The notes beneath the pieces are model-generated. The model was not told the origin of the DNA. It saw nothing but the letters and a program-made list of their open reading frames with translations, and made no database searches. A stretch of 64,000 nt of DNA from Chloroflexota bacterium (GTDB lineage Bacteria; Chloroflexota; UBA11872): contig JAJDVX010000035.1 in assembly GCA_022825895.1 (NCBI GenBank), positions 1 to 64,000 on the forward strand, read 5' to 3'. A program made the translations under genes and the position numbers. Below are positions 51,779-62,852 of the stretch, in pieces. Within the stretch, counting starts at the first letter, position 1. Each line of letters begins with the position of its first letter.

Positions 51779-53017
51779 TTATGGCTTGGCCTCGTCCTTC
51801 GACGCCTCAGGTGTCACTGCTGCCGGACTCGCATCGTGCTCAGGCCCCGCACTCGGCGTCTCTGGCGCATCCTGCATAGGCGACTCTGGCAGATCGCCCG
51901 CGGCTTCAGCCAGGGCCATGCGTGTCCTTCGCCGCTGCATCACGAGGAATTCCCTGAGAAAACCTCGCAGCGTCGTCCAGAGCAGCGCGCCGATCGGAAT
52001 CCCGAACAGCACGCCCCAGAATCCCGCCGCGATTCCGCCCAGGATCACGCTGGATAAAACGACAATCGGATTCACGCCAATCGCCGTCCCCATGATCCGC
52101 GGCTTCACCACGTTTTCGATCGCCAACGACACCAGAGCCAGGGCAACCCCAACCCAGATCGCCAGGTCGAGACGAACCGTAAACGCCATGACCGTCGGAA
52201 TTGCTATGCCCACGATCATCCCGAAAAAGGGGATGAACATCAGGATGCCGGTACCGACCGCCACCAGCAGGCCAAACTCCAGCCCCGCGATCAAATACGC
52301 CACAACCACGGCAATGCCCCAGATAACCGACGCCAGGAACTGGCCGCCCAGCCACGCGCCAAACGTGTGCTCGCTGGCCCGCACGCCGCGGTGCAGGCGC
52401 GCAGCCCAGTCCGGCGGCAGCGCGTCCGCCAGCCGCTCCACGCCTCGGTCCCAGCCCAGCACCAGGTAGAAAGAGATGATCAATGTCACGATCGTGGCCG
52501 CCACGCCGCCCGCAATGGTTCCTGTTGTCGTAATGACGCCGCTCGCCAGCTGCTGTCCCATCGATGCCAGGTTGTGGCTGACATCCTCCGTCACCGTACC
52601 CACGATGTCGTCCGGCGCGCCCAGCCCCGAAAGCCACGTTTGCAGGTTGCTCAGACCCTCCGGGATCCCCCGGGCCTGCGCGGTGAGGGTCTCCGCCGCG
52701 CGCCCCACTTCCGTGAAGAAGGGCGGCAGCACAAAGAACAGGCTTACGCCCGCGATCCCAAGCACCACCAGGTACACGAGGGCCGACGCGATAGGACGTG
52801 GAATCCGCAGCCGCCGCAACAAACGAACCGGACCGAGCGTCACCACCGTGAGAATCCAGGCCACCAGCAGCATCACCACAAACACGCCGGCCTGGCTCAA
52901 CACGCCCCACAGGAATTGCAGCAGCCACGCAGCCGCCACGGCGATGCCGAGGTAAATCAGGATGAGAAGAGGTCGCTGAGTCTCGACGGGCGAGGTTCCT
53001 TCATGGACCGCTCGCAA
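51779..53017 (-). CDS. AI-2E family transporter
   Basis: A 412-residue membrane protein of the AI-2E/PerM family with about eight helices. Signatures: LLILIYLGIAVAAAWLLQFLWGVL at the N-terminus, the long amphipathic region after FTEVGRAAETL, and the C-terminal block PFFGMIVGIAIPTVMAF followed by GVNPIVVLSSVILGG. The last 50 residues are a Pro/Glu-rich tail. The start appears to be TTG; no in-frame ATG is available near the N-terminus. Members export autoinducer-2 or act as Na+/H+ exchangers. It is followed directly by the ABC exporter pair. Confidence 0.85.
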   Translation of the reverse strand: MRAVHEGTSPVETQRPLLILIYLGIAVAAAWLLQFLWGVLSQAGVFVVMLLVAWILTVVTLGPVRLLRRLRIPRPIASALVYLVVLGIAGVSLFFVLPPFFTEVGRAAETLTAQARGIPEGLSNLQTWLSGLGAPDDIVGTVTEDVSHNLASMGQQLASGVITTTGTIAGGVAATIVTLIISFYLVLGWDRGVERLADALPPDWAARLHRGVRASEHTFGAWLGGQFLASVIWGIAVVVAYLIAGLEFGLLVAVGTGILMFIPFFGMIVGIAIPTVMAFTVRLDLAIWVGVALALVSLAIENVVKPRIMGTAIGVNPIVVLSSVILGGIAAGFWGVLFGIPIGALLWTTLRGFLREFLVMQRRRTRMALAEAAGDLPESPMQDAPETPSAGPEHDASPAAVTPEASKDEAKP

Positions 53018-53107
53018 CCGCCGATTCTATCCGCCCGGCTGCCCATCGCGCCCCGCCTAGAATTAGCCAACGCGGCGCACCGCGCACCGTGTCGCAGCGT
53101 TCATGCA

Positions 53108-55060
53108 ATGACTCGTGAAGCCGTCCGTCCCACCATCGAGGGCAAGCTCGCCCAACTGCCAGACGCCCCCGGCGTCTACCTCATGCGCGCCGCCGACGAG
53201 CGTGTGCTCTACGTCGGCAAGGCCCGTTCCTTGCGCAACCGCGTCCGCAGCTACTTCCGGCGCGGCGACCACTCATACAAAACCCGCTCGCTGGTCGCCC
53301 GTATCGCCGATTTCAACGTCATCGTCACCGACTCGGAAGTGGAGGCGCTGGTCCTCGAGAACAACCTGATCAAGGAACACCGCCCACGCTTCAACGTCAC
53401 CTACCGCGACGACAAGCAGTTCCTCTATCTCAAGGTCACCGTGCAGGAAACCTACCCCCGCATCGCCACGACCCGGATCATCGCGAAGGACGGCTCCCTC
53501 TACTTCGGCCCCTACACCAGCGCCAAGTCCCTGCGCCAGACGCTCAAGCTCCTCAACCGTCTATTTCCCTACCGCACCTGCAACATCAGCATGGCCAAGC
53601 CGATCCCAAGACCTTGCCTCAAGTACGACATCGGCCTCTGCAACGCTCCCTGCACCCGTTACGTCACCGTCGACCAGTACCGCGAGGTCGTCGATGGCGC
53701 CGTCCGCTTCCTGCGGGGCGAGTACGAGCACGTCAAGGAGAGTCTCACGGAGCAGATGTGGGCCGCCTCCGACGCTCAGGACTATGAGGAAGCCGCCAGG
53801 TTTCGCGACCGCATTACGGCCATGGACAAAGTCGTGGCCGAGCAAAAGGTCTCCGACCCCGACGCCCGCGAGCGCCAGGTCGACGTCATCGCCGCCGTCC
53901 GCCAGGACCGCGACGCCATGGCCACCGTCTTCCGCATCCGCGGCGGCAAGCTCATCGGCCATCATCACTACGACCTGACCGTCACCGGCGAGGAGACCGA
54001 GGGCGAGATGCTCGACGACTTTGTTCGCGAGTATTACGACCGAGCCGCCGAAGTCCCTCAGCTGGTCCTCGTCCCCCACGACCTGACCGACGTTGAGGTG
54101 CTCCAGGATTGGCTCAAGTCGCTCCGAGGCGCCAGCGTCACCGTTCGCCGACCCCAGCGCGGGCCAAAGCGCCGCCTGGTGGAAATGGCCGGGCGCAACG
54201 CCGCCGAGACCCTGCACCTGGAGCGCACCACCTGGCTCAATAGCGAACGCAAGCGCCGCCAGGCCCTCCTCGAGATAGGCGTCGCCCTCGACCTCCCCCG
54301 CCTGCCCCGCCGCATCGAGTGCTACGACATCTCCCACATCCAGGGCTCTCTCGCCGTCGGCTCCCTGGTCGTATTCGAGGACGGCGTTGCCAAGAACGGC
54401 AAATACCGCCGGTTCAAAGTGCGCGGCGGCGCGGGCAACGATGACTTCGAGTCGCTGCGCGAGGTTCTTCGCCGCCGCCTCCGCCGCTATGCCGAAGAGA
54501 CTGATGCCGCGGCGGCAACGGGCCAGCCCCCGCGCGCCCTCGCCGAGGTGCCGATAACCGGCTTCGACCCCGCCGCCCAACTACCCGCTATCACCCAACC
54601 CACCGCCGGCTCCAGCAAGGAATGGGGTGTCACCCCCGACCTCATGCTCATTGATGGCGGCAAGGGCCAGTTGGGCGCCGCCCTCCAGGTGTACCAGCAA
54701 CTCGGCCTCAACGATTCCAGCCTCCCGCTCGCCGCCATCGCCAAGCGCCGCGAAGAGCTTTACCTCCCCAACCGCTCCGGCCCGGTTCTCATGCCCGTCG
54801 ACGGACCCGGCCTCCATCTCGTCCAGCAAATCCGCGACGAAGCCCATCGCTTCGCCGTTAGCTTCCACATCAAGCTGCGCACCGCGCGCGGCCGCCGCTC
54901 CATCCTGGACGAGATTCCAGGCATCGGACCCAAACGCAAGCGCAACTTGCTGCGCACCTTCGGCTCCCTCAAGCGCATCCGCGCCGCCACGCTCGAGGAC
55001 CTCACCGCCGTCGACGGCATGACCGCCGCCAGCGCCAGGGCCCTCAAAGAAGCCCTTTAG
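53108..55060 (+). CDS. uvrC: excinuclease ABC subunit C
   Basis: Dual-incision nuclease of nucleotide excision repair, 650 residues. The GIY-YIG domain is at the N-terminus (DAPGVYLMRAADERVLYVGKA), the Cys-rich region is CLKYDIGLCNAPCTRYV, and the UVR motif YEEAARFRDRITAM follows. The RNase H-like domain has CYDISHIQGS and LMLIDGGKGQLGAA, and a C-terminal helix-hairpin-helix pair (IPGIGPKRKRNLLRTFGS) completes it. All domains are present. The ATG is fixed by the family N-terminus; an upstream open stretch is a shadow of the AI-2E gene. Confidence 0.95.
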   Translation: MTREAVRPTIEGKLAQLPDAPGVYLMRAADERVLYVGKARSLRNRVRSYFRRGDHSYKTRSLVARIADFNVIVTDSEVEALVLENNLIKEHRPRFNVTYRDDKQFLYLKVTVQETYPRIATTRIIAKDGSLYFGPYTSAKSLRQTLKLLNRLFPYRTCNISMAKPIPRPCLKYDIGLCNAPCTRYVTVDQYREVVDGAVRFLRGEYEHVKESLTEQMWAASDAQDYEEAARFRDRITAMDKVVAEQKVSDPDARERQVDVIAAVRQDRDAMATVFRIRGGKLIGHHHYDLTVTGEETEGEMLDDFVREYYDRAAEVPQLVLVPHDLTDVEVLQDWLKSLRGASVTVRRPQRGPKRRLVEMAGRNAAETLHLERTTWLNSERKRRQALLEIGVALDLPRLPRRIECYDISHIQGSLAVGSLVVFEDGVAKNGKYRRFKVRGGAGNDDFESLREVLRRRLRRYAEETDAAAATGQPPRALAEVPITGFDPAAQLPAITQPTAGSSKEWGVTPDLMLIDGGKGQLGAALQVYQQLGLNDSSLPLAAIAKRREELYLPNRSGPVLMPVDGPGLHLVQQIRDEAHRFAVSFHIKLRTARGRRSILDEIPGIGPKRKRNLLRTFGSLKRIRAATLEDLTAVDGMTAASARALKEAL

Positions 55061-55084
55061 GCCGACTCGGCGGCTCCCAGCGAG

Positions 55085-55585
55085 CTACTCGTGGGTCGGT
55101 CGCTGCTCCCACAGCGGCAGAATCGCCAGCAAGTCCAGGTACCCAACCGGGCGTTTGCCCTGGTCCACGACCGGCAATCCCGTATGGCCGGACCGGCGAA
55201 GGGCGATAAAGGCGTCGTGCAGCGTATCGGCGAGCGCCACGGACTTTGAGGCCAGCATGATCTCCCCGGCCGTCGGATGCACGATGTGGTCCGCGACATC
55301 CAGCGCCCCGCCCACGGAGCCGACTTCGCCCATCAGGGCCTCGGGATATACGTCGGCAAAGAGCGCCCCATAGAACGCCCGTATCGGAATGATTCCCACC
55401 AGCCGTCCGTCGCCATCTGTCACAGCCACCGTCCGCACGTGCGGCTGCGCTGCAACCGCGCGCACCAGGTTCCCGAACACAGTATCGGCAGTTACGGCGC
55501 TGTACGGACCGAGAAGACCACGCGCCTGCAAATCGGCGACCCGCGACTCCAAACGGTCAAGCGGTCGCTGCTCATCAGGACTCAT
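55085..55585 (-). CDS. CBS-domain protein
   Basis: A 166-residue protein consisting of a CBS pair: VTADTVFGNLVRAVAAQPHVRTVAVTDGDGRLVGIIP, then MLASKSVALADTLHDAFIALRRSGHTGLPVVDQGKRPVGYLDL. It probably senses an adenine nucleotide. The gene starts 24 bases after the ArsB/NhaD-type transporter stop on the same strand, so it may regulate that transporter. Confidence 0.85.
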   Translation of the reverse strand: MSPDEQRPLDRLESRVADLQARGLLGPYSAVTADTVFGNLVRAVAAQPHVRTVAVTDGDGRLVGIIPIRAFYGALFADVYPEALMGEVGSVGGALDVADHIVHPTAGEIMLASKSVALADTLHDAFIALRRSGHTGLPVVDQGKRPVGYLDLLAILPLWEQRPTHE

Positions 55586-55609
55586 GGGCGCCTCCCGTCA
55601 ATCGTGCGG

Positions 55610-56911
55610 CTAGGCAAACAGAAGGTATCTCAACCATACCCAGATGGTGCCGATCACCAGCACCATAAACGTCACCGGAATGCCGTACTTCATGAACTCG
55701 ACAAACCGAATGTGATGGCCTTCGCGTTCGGATATCCCCGCCAGGATCACGTTGGCCGACGCCCCGATGATCGTGGCATTCCCTCCAAAGTCGGCCCCAA
55801 TCGCCAGCGACCACCACAGGATGTTGTCCGGGTTCAGCCCCTCCGCCGTTAGCCGCTGAACCACCGGCAGCATCGTCGCCGTATACGGAATGTTGTCCAC
55901 CACCGCCGACAGGACGGCGCTCAGCCACATGATCAGGAGAGCCGTGGCCCCCACGTTGCCCTGCGTCAATTCGATGGTGAAATCGGCCACCGCGTCCAGC
56001 ACGCCCAGCACAACCAGCCCACCCACCATCATGAACAGGCCCACGAAGAACAGCACGCTGGCCCACTCGACCTCGTTGTACACCTTGTGCACATCCGGTC
56101 GGGTCAGAATCATCAGCAGCGCCGCGCCCGCCACCGCCACCGTCGCCGGCTCCCACCCCATCGCGCCGTGAATCAGGAATCCGAAAATCGTCAGCCCCAG
56201 CACGCCCAGCCCGATGTACATGCCGCGCCGATCGGTAATGGCGTCGGCGGGATCCAGCGTCGCCAGCGCGGCCGCGCGCTCGGGGTCCGTCACCACCTGC
56301 GACCGGAACATCCAACGCATCACAATCAGCAGAAACACCAGCGAGATCACGGCCGGCGGCGTCATGTGCGCCGCAAACACGGCGAAGTCCAGGTCGCCCG
56401 CGCTGGCAATCAGGATGTTCGGCGGGTCGCCGATCAGCGTGGCGGCGCCCCCCACGTTCGACGCCAGGATTTCCGCGATAAAAAACGGCACCGGGTTCAG
56501 ACCCAGCCGCGACGCCACGAAGATGGTGATCGGCGCGATCAGTATGACCGTGGTCACGTTGTCCAGGAACGCCGACAGCACCGCCGTGATCAGCGACAGC
56601 GCCAGCATCAGCCGCACCCCGTCGCCGCCCGTCCAGCGCGCCGCCAGGATCGCCAGCGCCTGGAACGCCCCGGTATGCCGCACGATCCCCGCCAGCACCA
56701 TCATCCCCACCAGCAGCAGGATCACGTTCAGGTCGATGTGCTCGAACGCGTGGTGCTGATCAATGATCCCGACCAGGATCATCAGCGCGCCGCCACCCAG
56801 CGCCACCGCCGACTTCGGCACCTTGTCACTCGCGATAAGCGCGTAGGCGACAACAAAAATGACAATCCCGGCCACGATCAGGCCGGTTCCGGCAGCTTCG
56901 TGCTCGCTCAT
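55610..56911 (-). CDS. ArsB/NhaD-family ion transporter
   Basis: Secondary transporter of the ion transporter superfamily, 433 residues and about eleven helices. Typical motifs are SAFLDNVTTVILIAPITIF in the first half and SAVVDNIPYTATMLPVV in the second, the two pseudo-symmetric Asp-Asn sites, plus EILASNVGGAATLIGDPPNIL. The Asp-Asn pairs point to Na+- or H+-coupled transport; arsenite, citrate and Na+/H+ antiport are all possible. Probably one transcript with the CBS gene downstream. Confidence 0.87.
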   Translation of the reverse strand: MSEHEAAGTGLIVAGIVIFVVAYALIASDKVPKSAVALGGGALMILVGIIDQHHAFEHIDLNVILLLVGMMVLAGIVRHTGAFQALAILAARWTGGDGVRLMLALSLITAVLSAFLDNVTTVILIAPITIFVASRLGLNPVPFFIAEILASNVGGAATLIGDPPNILIASAGDLDFAVFAAHMTPPAVISLVFLLIVMRWMFRSQVVTDPERAAALATLDPADAITDRRGMYIGLGVLGLTIFGFLIHGAMGWEPATVAVAGAALLMILTRPDVHKVYNEVEWASVLFFVGLFMMVGGLVVLGVLDAVADFTIELTQGNVGATALLIMWLSAVLSAVVDNIPYTATMLPVVQRLTAEGLNPDNILWWSLAIGADFGGNATIIGASANVILAGISEREGHHIRFVEFMKYGIPVTFMVLVIGTIWVWLRYLLFA

Positions 56912-57056
56912 TGGTTCATTTCTCTGAGGCCCGTGGGGACCGGATACCTAACGCGGGCAACGGCGGTGTCAGGGAATCCTGACGGCCCGCCGCGGCGACA
57001 TGGTACGGCACGAATCAGGCTGGATGACCGCGACCCGGTCGTGATTCCGGGGTAGC

Positions 57057-57815
57057 TCAAGCCACCTCATTAGCAGCTTTGACGGCCGCCTCCGCCGCTC
57101 CCCGCAGGGTCCGCAGCGCGGTTCCCAGATCTCGCCTGAATTGCCTGATCGCCCGGAGTTCCACCGGCCAGCGCGCCAGCCCCAGGATCTCCGGCCACAA
57201 GCGCCCGCCCTGGGCGGCCCCCAGCGCCGCCACGCTATGCGGGATGTCCTGCCCGAGCGGGTCCAGCACCACGCGCAACCCCACCGCCGGCACTCCCGCG
57301 CGATGGGCTGCCGCCAGCAGCGCGTGCGTTTCCATATCGACCCCAATGAATCCGGCCTCGCCGAGCCGGCGTTTCTCATCCTGACGCGACAGCGCGTCCA
57401 CCGCTGCGAGCGGGCCCACGCGAACCGGCGTGCCACCATCCTGCAAGCTCTCGGCCAGAGCCTCCACCATGCGCGCGTTCGCGGGCGTTGGATAGGCAAA
57501 CAAGGGCCCTGCGCCGCTCGCTACCAGCACGTCGCCGGCCGATTGGCCAGCCTGAGTTCCACCCGCGACGCCGACGATCAGGAGCTTGTCAATCCGCTTG
57601 GATTCCAGCACGCGTTCCAGGGTGGCCAAAGACCGACGCGCGCCTTGCCCCGTCACGATCCCAACGGCTTCGACGTCGCCGAATCCGAAGATTCGCGCAC
57701 CGCCGATTTCCGGGACGGACAAGCCTGCAACGGCGTCGCCAACAAACGCCGTCAACTCGGCCCGGGTCGGCGCCAGGATCCCCAGCACCGCCGTCTCGTT
57801 CTCAGTCGAACGCAC
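57057..57815 (-). CDS. nucleosidase/phosphorylase of the MTA/SAH nucleosidase (PNP) family
   Basis: A 252-residue protein of the nucleoside phosphorylase fold. Recognisable blocks are LGILAPTRAELTAF, VGIVTGQG, KLLIVGVAGGTQAGQSAGDVLVAS and the ligand-binding GFIGVDMETHALLAAAHRAGVPAVGLRVVLD with the Glu of the VDMET motif. The substrate may be MTA/SAH or a hopanoid precursor (HpnG-like), but no hopanoid genes are near. GTG start, 9 bases after the preceding gene. Confidence 0.75.
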   Translation of the reverse strand: MRSTENETAVLGILAPTRAELTAFVGDAVAGLSVPEIGGARIFGFGDVEAVGIVTGQGARRSLATLERVLESKRIDKLLIVGVAGGTQAGQSAGDVLVASGAGPLFAYPTPANARMVEALAESLQDGGTPVRVGPLAAVDALSRQDEKRRLGEAGFIGVDMETHALLAAAHRAGVPAVGLRVVLDPLGQDIPHSVAALGAAQGGRLWPEILGLARWPVELRAIRQFRRDLGTALRTLRGAAEAAVKAANEVA

Positions 57816-57824
57816 CGAACCCGA

Positions 57825-58589
57825 TCAATCCGCCACGAAGAATGTGTGCCGCGCGGGTTGGGCAACGACGTCCTGATAGTCCTCCACCTGGCCCACCGGT
57901 TCACCGTCCACCAGATAGGGCGTCGGCCCTCGACGCACGAACTCGGCCCGGTCGAATCGGTTGAACACCGTATGCGCCAGCCGCAGCCAGCACATCGGAT
58001 CTGCCTCCGCTGAGTCCAGGTCGGCCCAGAGCATTGGTCCGGTGTCCATCTGGAACAGTACGCGCTCCGGGTGATAATTGAACGTCTTGACCGGGTATTC
58101 CAGGACGGCGCGCCGCGTTCCCGCCTCGTTCCGAATCTCGGTCTGTATCACCACCGGGTCCAGTGATTCCGCAGCCGCCACCAAGGCTTCGTTGTCGTTC
58201 GCGCGACTTGGATTCGGCAGCGGTGTTAGTGCGTAATCGAGCTCGAGGTAGCGCTCGTCGATCGGAACGGGCTGCGGCCTCGGATCGGGATCGGCGAGGT
58301 CGCGACTGAAGCGCAGCGCCCGATCCCGGCCCTGCGCCCACGCGAGCCGGTATTCGCCGCCCGGCTGCTGGATGCACGAGTCCTCCCGATACATCCACTC
58401 CGTGCGGCATGGCGCGATCAGGTAAAACTCCTCGTCCGCGCCAGTCGCGGAGTCGATCACCCGCGCACGGGCGTCCAATTGGATGCGTACGCTGTTGCCA
58501 TAGGGCATGTGTCCCGGCGTACGCACATCCGAGGTCGTCGGCGCGGTTGTCCAGCGGAGGTAGGAACGGCTGTAATCCAGTGGGTGCAT
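57825..58589 (-). CDS. hypothetical protein
   Basis: A 254-residue soluble protein with no family that I recognise. It is beta-rich and acidic, with many Trp/Tyr residues (YSRSYLRWTTAPTTS, VRIQLDARARVID, CRTEWMYREDS, VLEYPVKTFNYHPERVLFQM). The overall pattern of strands around a polar core suggests a lipocalin- or jelly-roll-like barrel, only as an impression. An upstream extension of 23 residues was rejected because it is Arg-rich. Coupled to the nucleosidase gene by a 9-base gap. Confidence 0.65.
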   Translation of the reverse strand: MHPLDYSRSYLRWTTAPTTSDVRTPGHMPYGNSVRIQLDARARVIDSATGADEEFYLIAPCRTEWMYREDSCIQQPGGEYRLAWAQGRDRALRFSRDLADPDPRPQPVPIDERYLELDYALTPLPNPSRANDNEALVAAAESLDPVVIQTEIRNEAGTRRAVLEYPVKTFNYHPERVLFQMDTGPMLWADLDSAEADPMCWLRLAHTVFNRFDRAEFVRRGPTPYLVDGEPVGQVEDYQDVVAQPARHTFFVAD

Positions 58590-58710
58590 GGCTACTCCCG
58601 GGCGTACATCGCGGCGCCTGCTGCGTGCGCCCTCCGCTCGTGAATCATGGAAGCGCACGCAGCCGGCGGCCGAGGGTCAGTCCTCCAAGTATGGAAGTCA
58701 GGCGCTGGTG

Positions 58711-59097
58711 CTAGCCGGACTCTTTCGGCATGGCCTGCAGCGTTGCTTCCACGTCCACGCTGCACGAGCCCCGGCTATACGTTCCATCGAAGTGCTCACA
58801 CTGCCAGCCGGCTTGTGGGGTTCCGGCGAGGTTGCACACCTCCATCAGACCCGGCGACCCGGTGCGCGGCATCACCACCGGCATTCCCACGTACTGGCCG
58901 CCAAAAAAGTCGCACGAGGCCCTGAGCTCGGTCGCATTCGGAACTCTTGAGCTATACCGGTTCACCTCATTCGCGTGTTCCGCATTTTCAATCTGGAACC
59001 GAATGCCGATCACAATCAGCGCGACGAGCCCGACAACGACAGCGACGCTGAAGATGCGCAGCCCGTTGCGAATCAGAAAAGGTTCTCGTTCAATCAT
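58711..59097 (-). CDS. small membrane-anchored Cys-containing protein
   Basis: A 128-residue protein with one membrane helix (IFSVAVVVGLVALIVIGIRF) near the N-terminus and an outward domain with four Cys (ASCDFFGG, MEVCNLAG, GWQCEHFDG, RGSCSVDV) that could form two disulfides. No homology recognised. It lies 93 bases beyond the DUF3105 gene, another single-helix outward-facing protein on the same strand. Confidence 0.65.
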   Translation of the reverse strand: MIEREPFLIRNGLRIFSVAVVVGLVALIVIGIRFQIENAEHANEVNRYSSRVPNATELRASCDFFGGQYVGMPVVMPRTGSPGLMEVCNLAGTPQAGWQCEHFDGTYSRGSCSVDVEATLQAMPKESG

Positions 59098-59190
59098 CCC
59101 GGAGTGCTCCGAACGCGTCTGTGTCGGCGGCCGTTCGGTCCACCTTAGGCCATAGTCGCCGGCTGCTTCCAATCAATTGTCGAGTGTGCA

Positions 59191-59811
59191 TCACGGCGCG
59201 CGCTCCGGACCGCGGTCCAGGAACTCCCGATAGAAGCGCTCGATCCGTCCGGCGTCGAACTCGTCGAACGGCTCCTGCCAGTTCCACGCGATCAACATGA
59301 ACCGCGAGCCGAAGTCGCCCTCGTACGGCGTGGCCAGCAGCTTGACCTCGCCGAAGGCGCCATCCGGCAGCGACGCATAGACCTGGCCGATGTCGGCTCT
59401 GACCTGTTCGCAGTCGTCCGCACAGGTGTAGAGCAGCACGATCGCCCCGTGCTCCAGGTTGTGGACCCAGTACCCGGGATTCACCGGCTCTTCGAAGACG
59501 CCATAACGCGACCACACGGGATAGTGGTCGCCTGAAGCCGGTGGGTCGGCTTCGTGCTCGACCACGCTGCTTTCAGCGACATGCTGCCGGCCTTCGTTTT
59601 CGATTCGTATGCGTTCAGCAACACCCGTATCAGGCCCGCGACCCAGAGCGATTACCAGGACGGCCAGCGCCGCCACCACGCCGGCTCCAAGGAGCGTGAA
59701 ACCGGCCAGCCGCAAACGCCGCATCGTGCGTGCGGCGCGCTGGCGCTCCTCCCGCGCGGCGCGGCGGCGCGCGCGGCGAGCCTCGGCGGCCGTAGGTTGC
59801 GTTGAACTCAT
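59191..59811 (-). CDS. DUF3105 domain-containing membrane protein
   Basis: A 206-residue protein: a strongly basic cytoplasmic N-terminus (ARRARRRAAREERQRAARTMRR), one membrane helix (LAGFTLLGAGVVAALAVLVIAL) and the outward DUF3105 domain with its GDHYPVW and YWVHNLEHGAIVLLY motifs. The conserved His residues suggest metal binding, but the function is unknown. The ATG was preferred over an upstream in-frame codon because the longer form would overlap the divergent gnd promoter. Confidence 0.82.
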   Translation of the reverse strand: MSSTQPTAAEARRARRRAAREERQRAARTMRRLRLAGFTLLGAGVVAALAVLVIALGRGPDTGVAERIRIENEGRQHVAESSVVEHEADPPASGDHYPVWSRYGVFEEPVNPGYWVHNLEHGAIVLLYTCADDCEQVRADIGQVYASLPDGAFGEVKLLATPYEGDFGSRFMLIAWNWQEPFDEFDAGRIERFYREFLDRGPERAP

Positions 59812-59894
59812 GGTGTTCAGACCAATCTTGCCAAAGTCATCGCGACGCCGGGGCAATGCGCCAAAATAGACCACCGCTTTCTTCGGAGCCTGCC

Positions 59895-61331
<1,437 letters not shown>

Positions 61332-61345
61332 ACCCGAGGACTTGC

Positions 61346-61852
61346 CTAACGCCGCTGCGCGACATGCCGCCGCAACAGCGGCAGGATCGCCTGCTGCTGC
61401 GCATTGTTGAGATAAAGCGACACGTCGCCTCGTTCCGAGGACCGCAGTTGCACCACGCCCCCGGCGCGCCGATACGCCCCAAAGCTGTCCCAGGTCCAGA
61501 ACCGACCCGTGTGCAGGCCAACCCCGCGGTCCGTGAAGGTGTAGCTCACCGGAAACAGCAGCCAGCCCGCCACCAGCAGCAGTGACACCACGTCCGCGCC
61601 CTCGGTTGTCCAAGTTCCCGGCACCAGCCGTACGCCCAGGAATATGCCCAGGATCAGCAGCAGGTACCACCGGTACAGCAGGATTCGCGCGCGGAACGAG
61701 GTCCGTAGCTGCATCAATTCCTGCCCCGGCCGTGGCCGCGCCCAGGGGTTGATGGCCGCACTCACCATCGCCCCATACGCCAGCGCGGCCAGCGCCACAC
61801 TCACAAACCGAGACAGGTCAGACGCGTCCACGAATTGGGCCCTCACGTCCAC
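61346..61852 (-). CDS. hypothetical integral membrane protein
   Basis: A 168-residue protein from a GTG start, with three membrane helices (VSVALAALAYGAMVSAAI, LLLILGIFLGVRLV, VVSLLLVAGWLLFPVSY) and a soluble C-terminal domain. That domain reads FTDRGVGLHTGRFWTWDSFGAYRR ... VSLYLNNAQQQ and resembles bacterial PH-like (DUF5673-type) domains. Function unknown. Convergent with gnd. Confidence 0.7.
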   Translation of the reverse strand: MDVRAQFVDASDLSRFVSVALAALAYGAMVSAAINPWARPRPGQELMQLRTSFRARILLYRWYLLLILGIFLGVRLVPGTWTTEGADVVSLLLVAGWLLFPVSYTFTDRGVGLHTGRFWTWDSFGAYRRAGGVVQLRSSERGDVSLYLNNAQQQAILPLLRRHVAQRR

Positions 61853-62001
61853 AGGCAGCCGCTCGTGATGCTATCAGGACGGTTGAACGCCTCAAGCTGC
61901 CAGACAGTTGCGCATATTGCCTGGAATACACGCGTCGCCGTACGTTGAGGCCCCTGTCTTATACTCGCGAACCAGGTGAATTACTTGATGTCGCAACCCT
62001 G

Positions 62002-62754
62002 ATGGCCGGCCATTCCAAGTGGGCGCAGATCAAGCGTCAGAAGGCCGTGACCGATGCTAAGCGCGGCCAGCTCTTCACCAAGCTGGGGCGCGATCTCACC
62101 ATTGCCGCCCAGCAGGGCGGCGCGGACCCAGCCGGCAACTTCCGTCTCGAACAGGCCATCGCCAAGGCCAAGGCCGCCAACATGCCCAAGCACAACATCG
62201 CGCGTGCCATTGAGCGGGGTGTCGGCGGTGGCTCGGACGGCGGACAACTCGAAGAACTGCTCTATGAGGGTTACGCCGTGGACGGGGCCGGATTGCTGAT
62301 TGAGGTCGTGACCGACAACCGCAACCGCTCCGTCGCCGAAGTTCGCAACGCGCTCAACCGGTTGGGTGGCACGCTGGCCGCCAGCGGTGCGGTCGCCTGG
62401 CAATTTGAGACGCGCGGGGCCATCGAAATCCGGCTCGACGGCCATGACCCCGAAGACCTCGAACTTGCCGCGATCGACCTCGGCGCTATCGATGTGGAAC
62501 ATACCGACGACTCGGTCTTCGTCTACACCGACGCAACCGACTTGGCGCGGGTCAAGACCGAACTGGCCGCTGAAGGCGCCGAAATCACCTCGGCCGAACT
62601 CACCAAGTCGCCCACGACGCCGATGACGCTGGCGGATGATCGCGCCGCCCGGGTGCTGGCCATGATCGATTCCATCGAGGATCTGGACGACGTCCGCCGT
62701 GTCCACACCAACCTGGAACTCAGCGATTCGCTGCTCGAGCGAGTCGGTGCCTGA
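62002..62754 (+). CDS. YebC/PmpR family protein
   Basis: A 250-residue YebC-family protein, DNA- or ribosome-associated in characterised members. The N-terminus MAGHSKWAQIKRQKAVTDAKRG fixes the start; LYEGYAVDGAGLLIEVVTDNRNR, GGTLAASGAVAWQFE and the terminal DLDDVRRVHTNLEL are family hallmarks. It precedes ruvC and ruvA, the common bacterial order. Confidence 0.94.
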   Translation: MAGHSKWAQIKRQKAVTDAKRGQLFTKLGRDLTIAAQQGGADPAGNFRLEQAIAKAKAANMPKHNIARAIERGVGGGSDGGQLEELLYEGYAVDGAGLLIEVVTDNRNRSVAEVRNALNRLGGTLAASGAVAWQFETRGAIEIRLDGHDPEDLELAAIDLGAIDVEHTDDSVFVYTDATDLARVKTELAAEGAEITSAELTKSPTTPMTLADDRAARVLAMIDSIEDLDDVRRVHTNLELSDSLLERVGA

Positions 62755-62852
62755 GCCCGGCCGGTTGACCTCCCCCGTATCGCAACCAGACCAAGGCCAA
62801 GGACTCGATTGCCGGGCGGCTTTGCGGCTGGCCCGGCTCGAGGACGCAGCAC

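Noticed and set aside
48256-52469. Very long plus-strand frames opposite the ABC exporter and AI-2E genes
   Set aside because: Compositionally biased shadows of conserved minus-strand genes.
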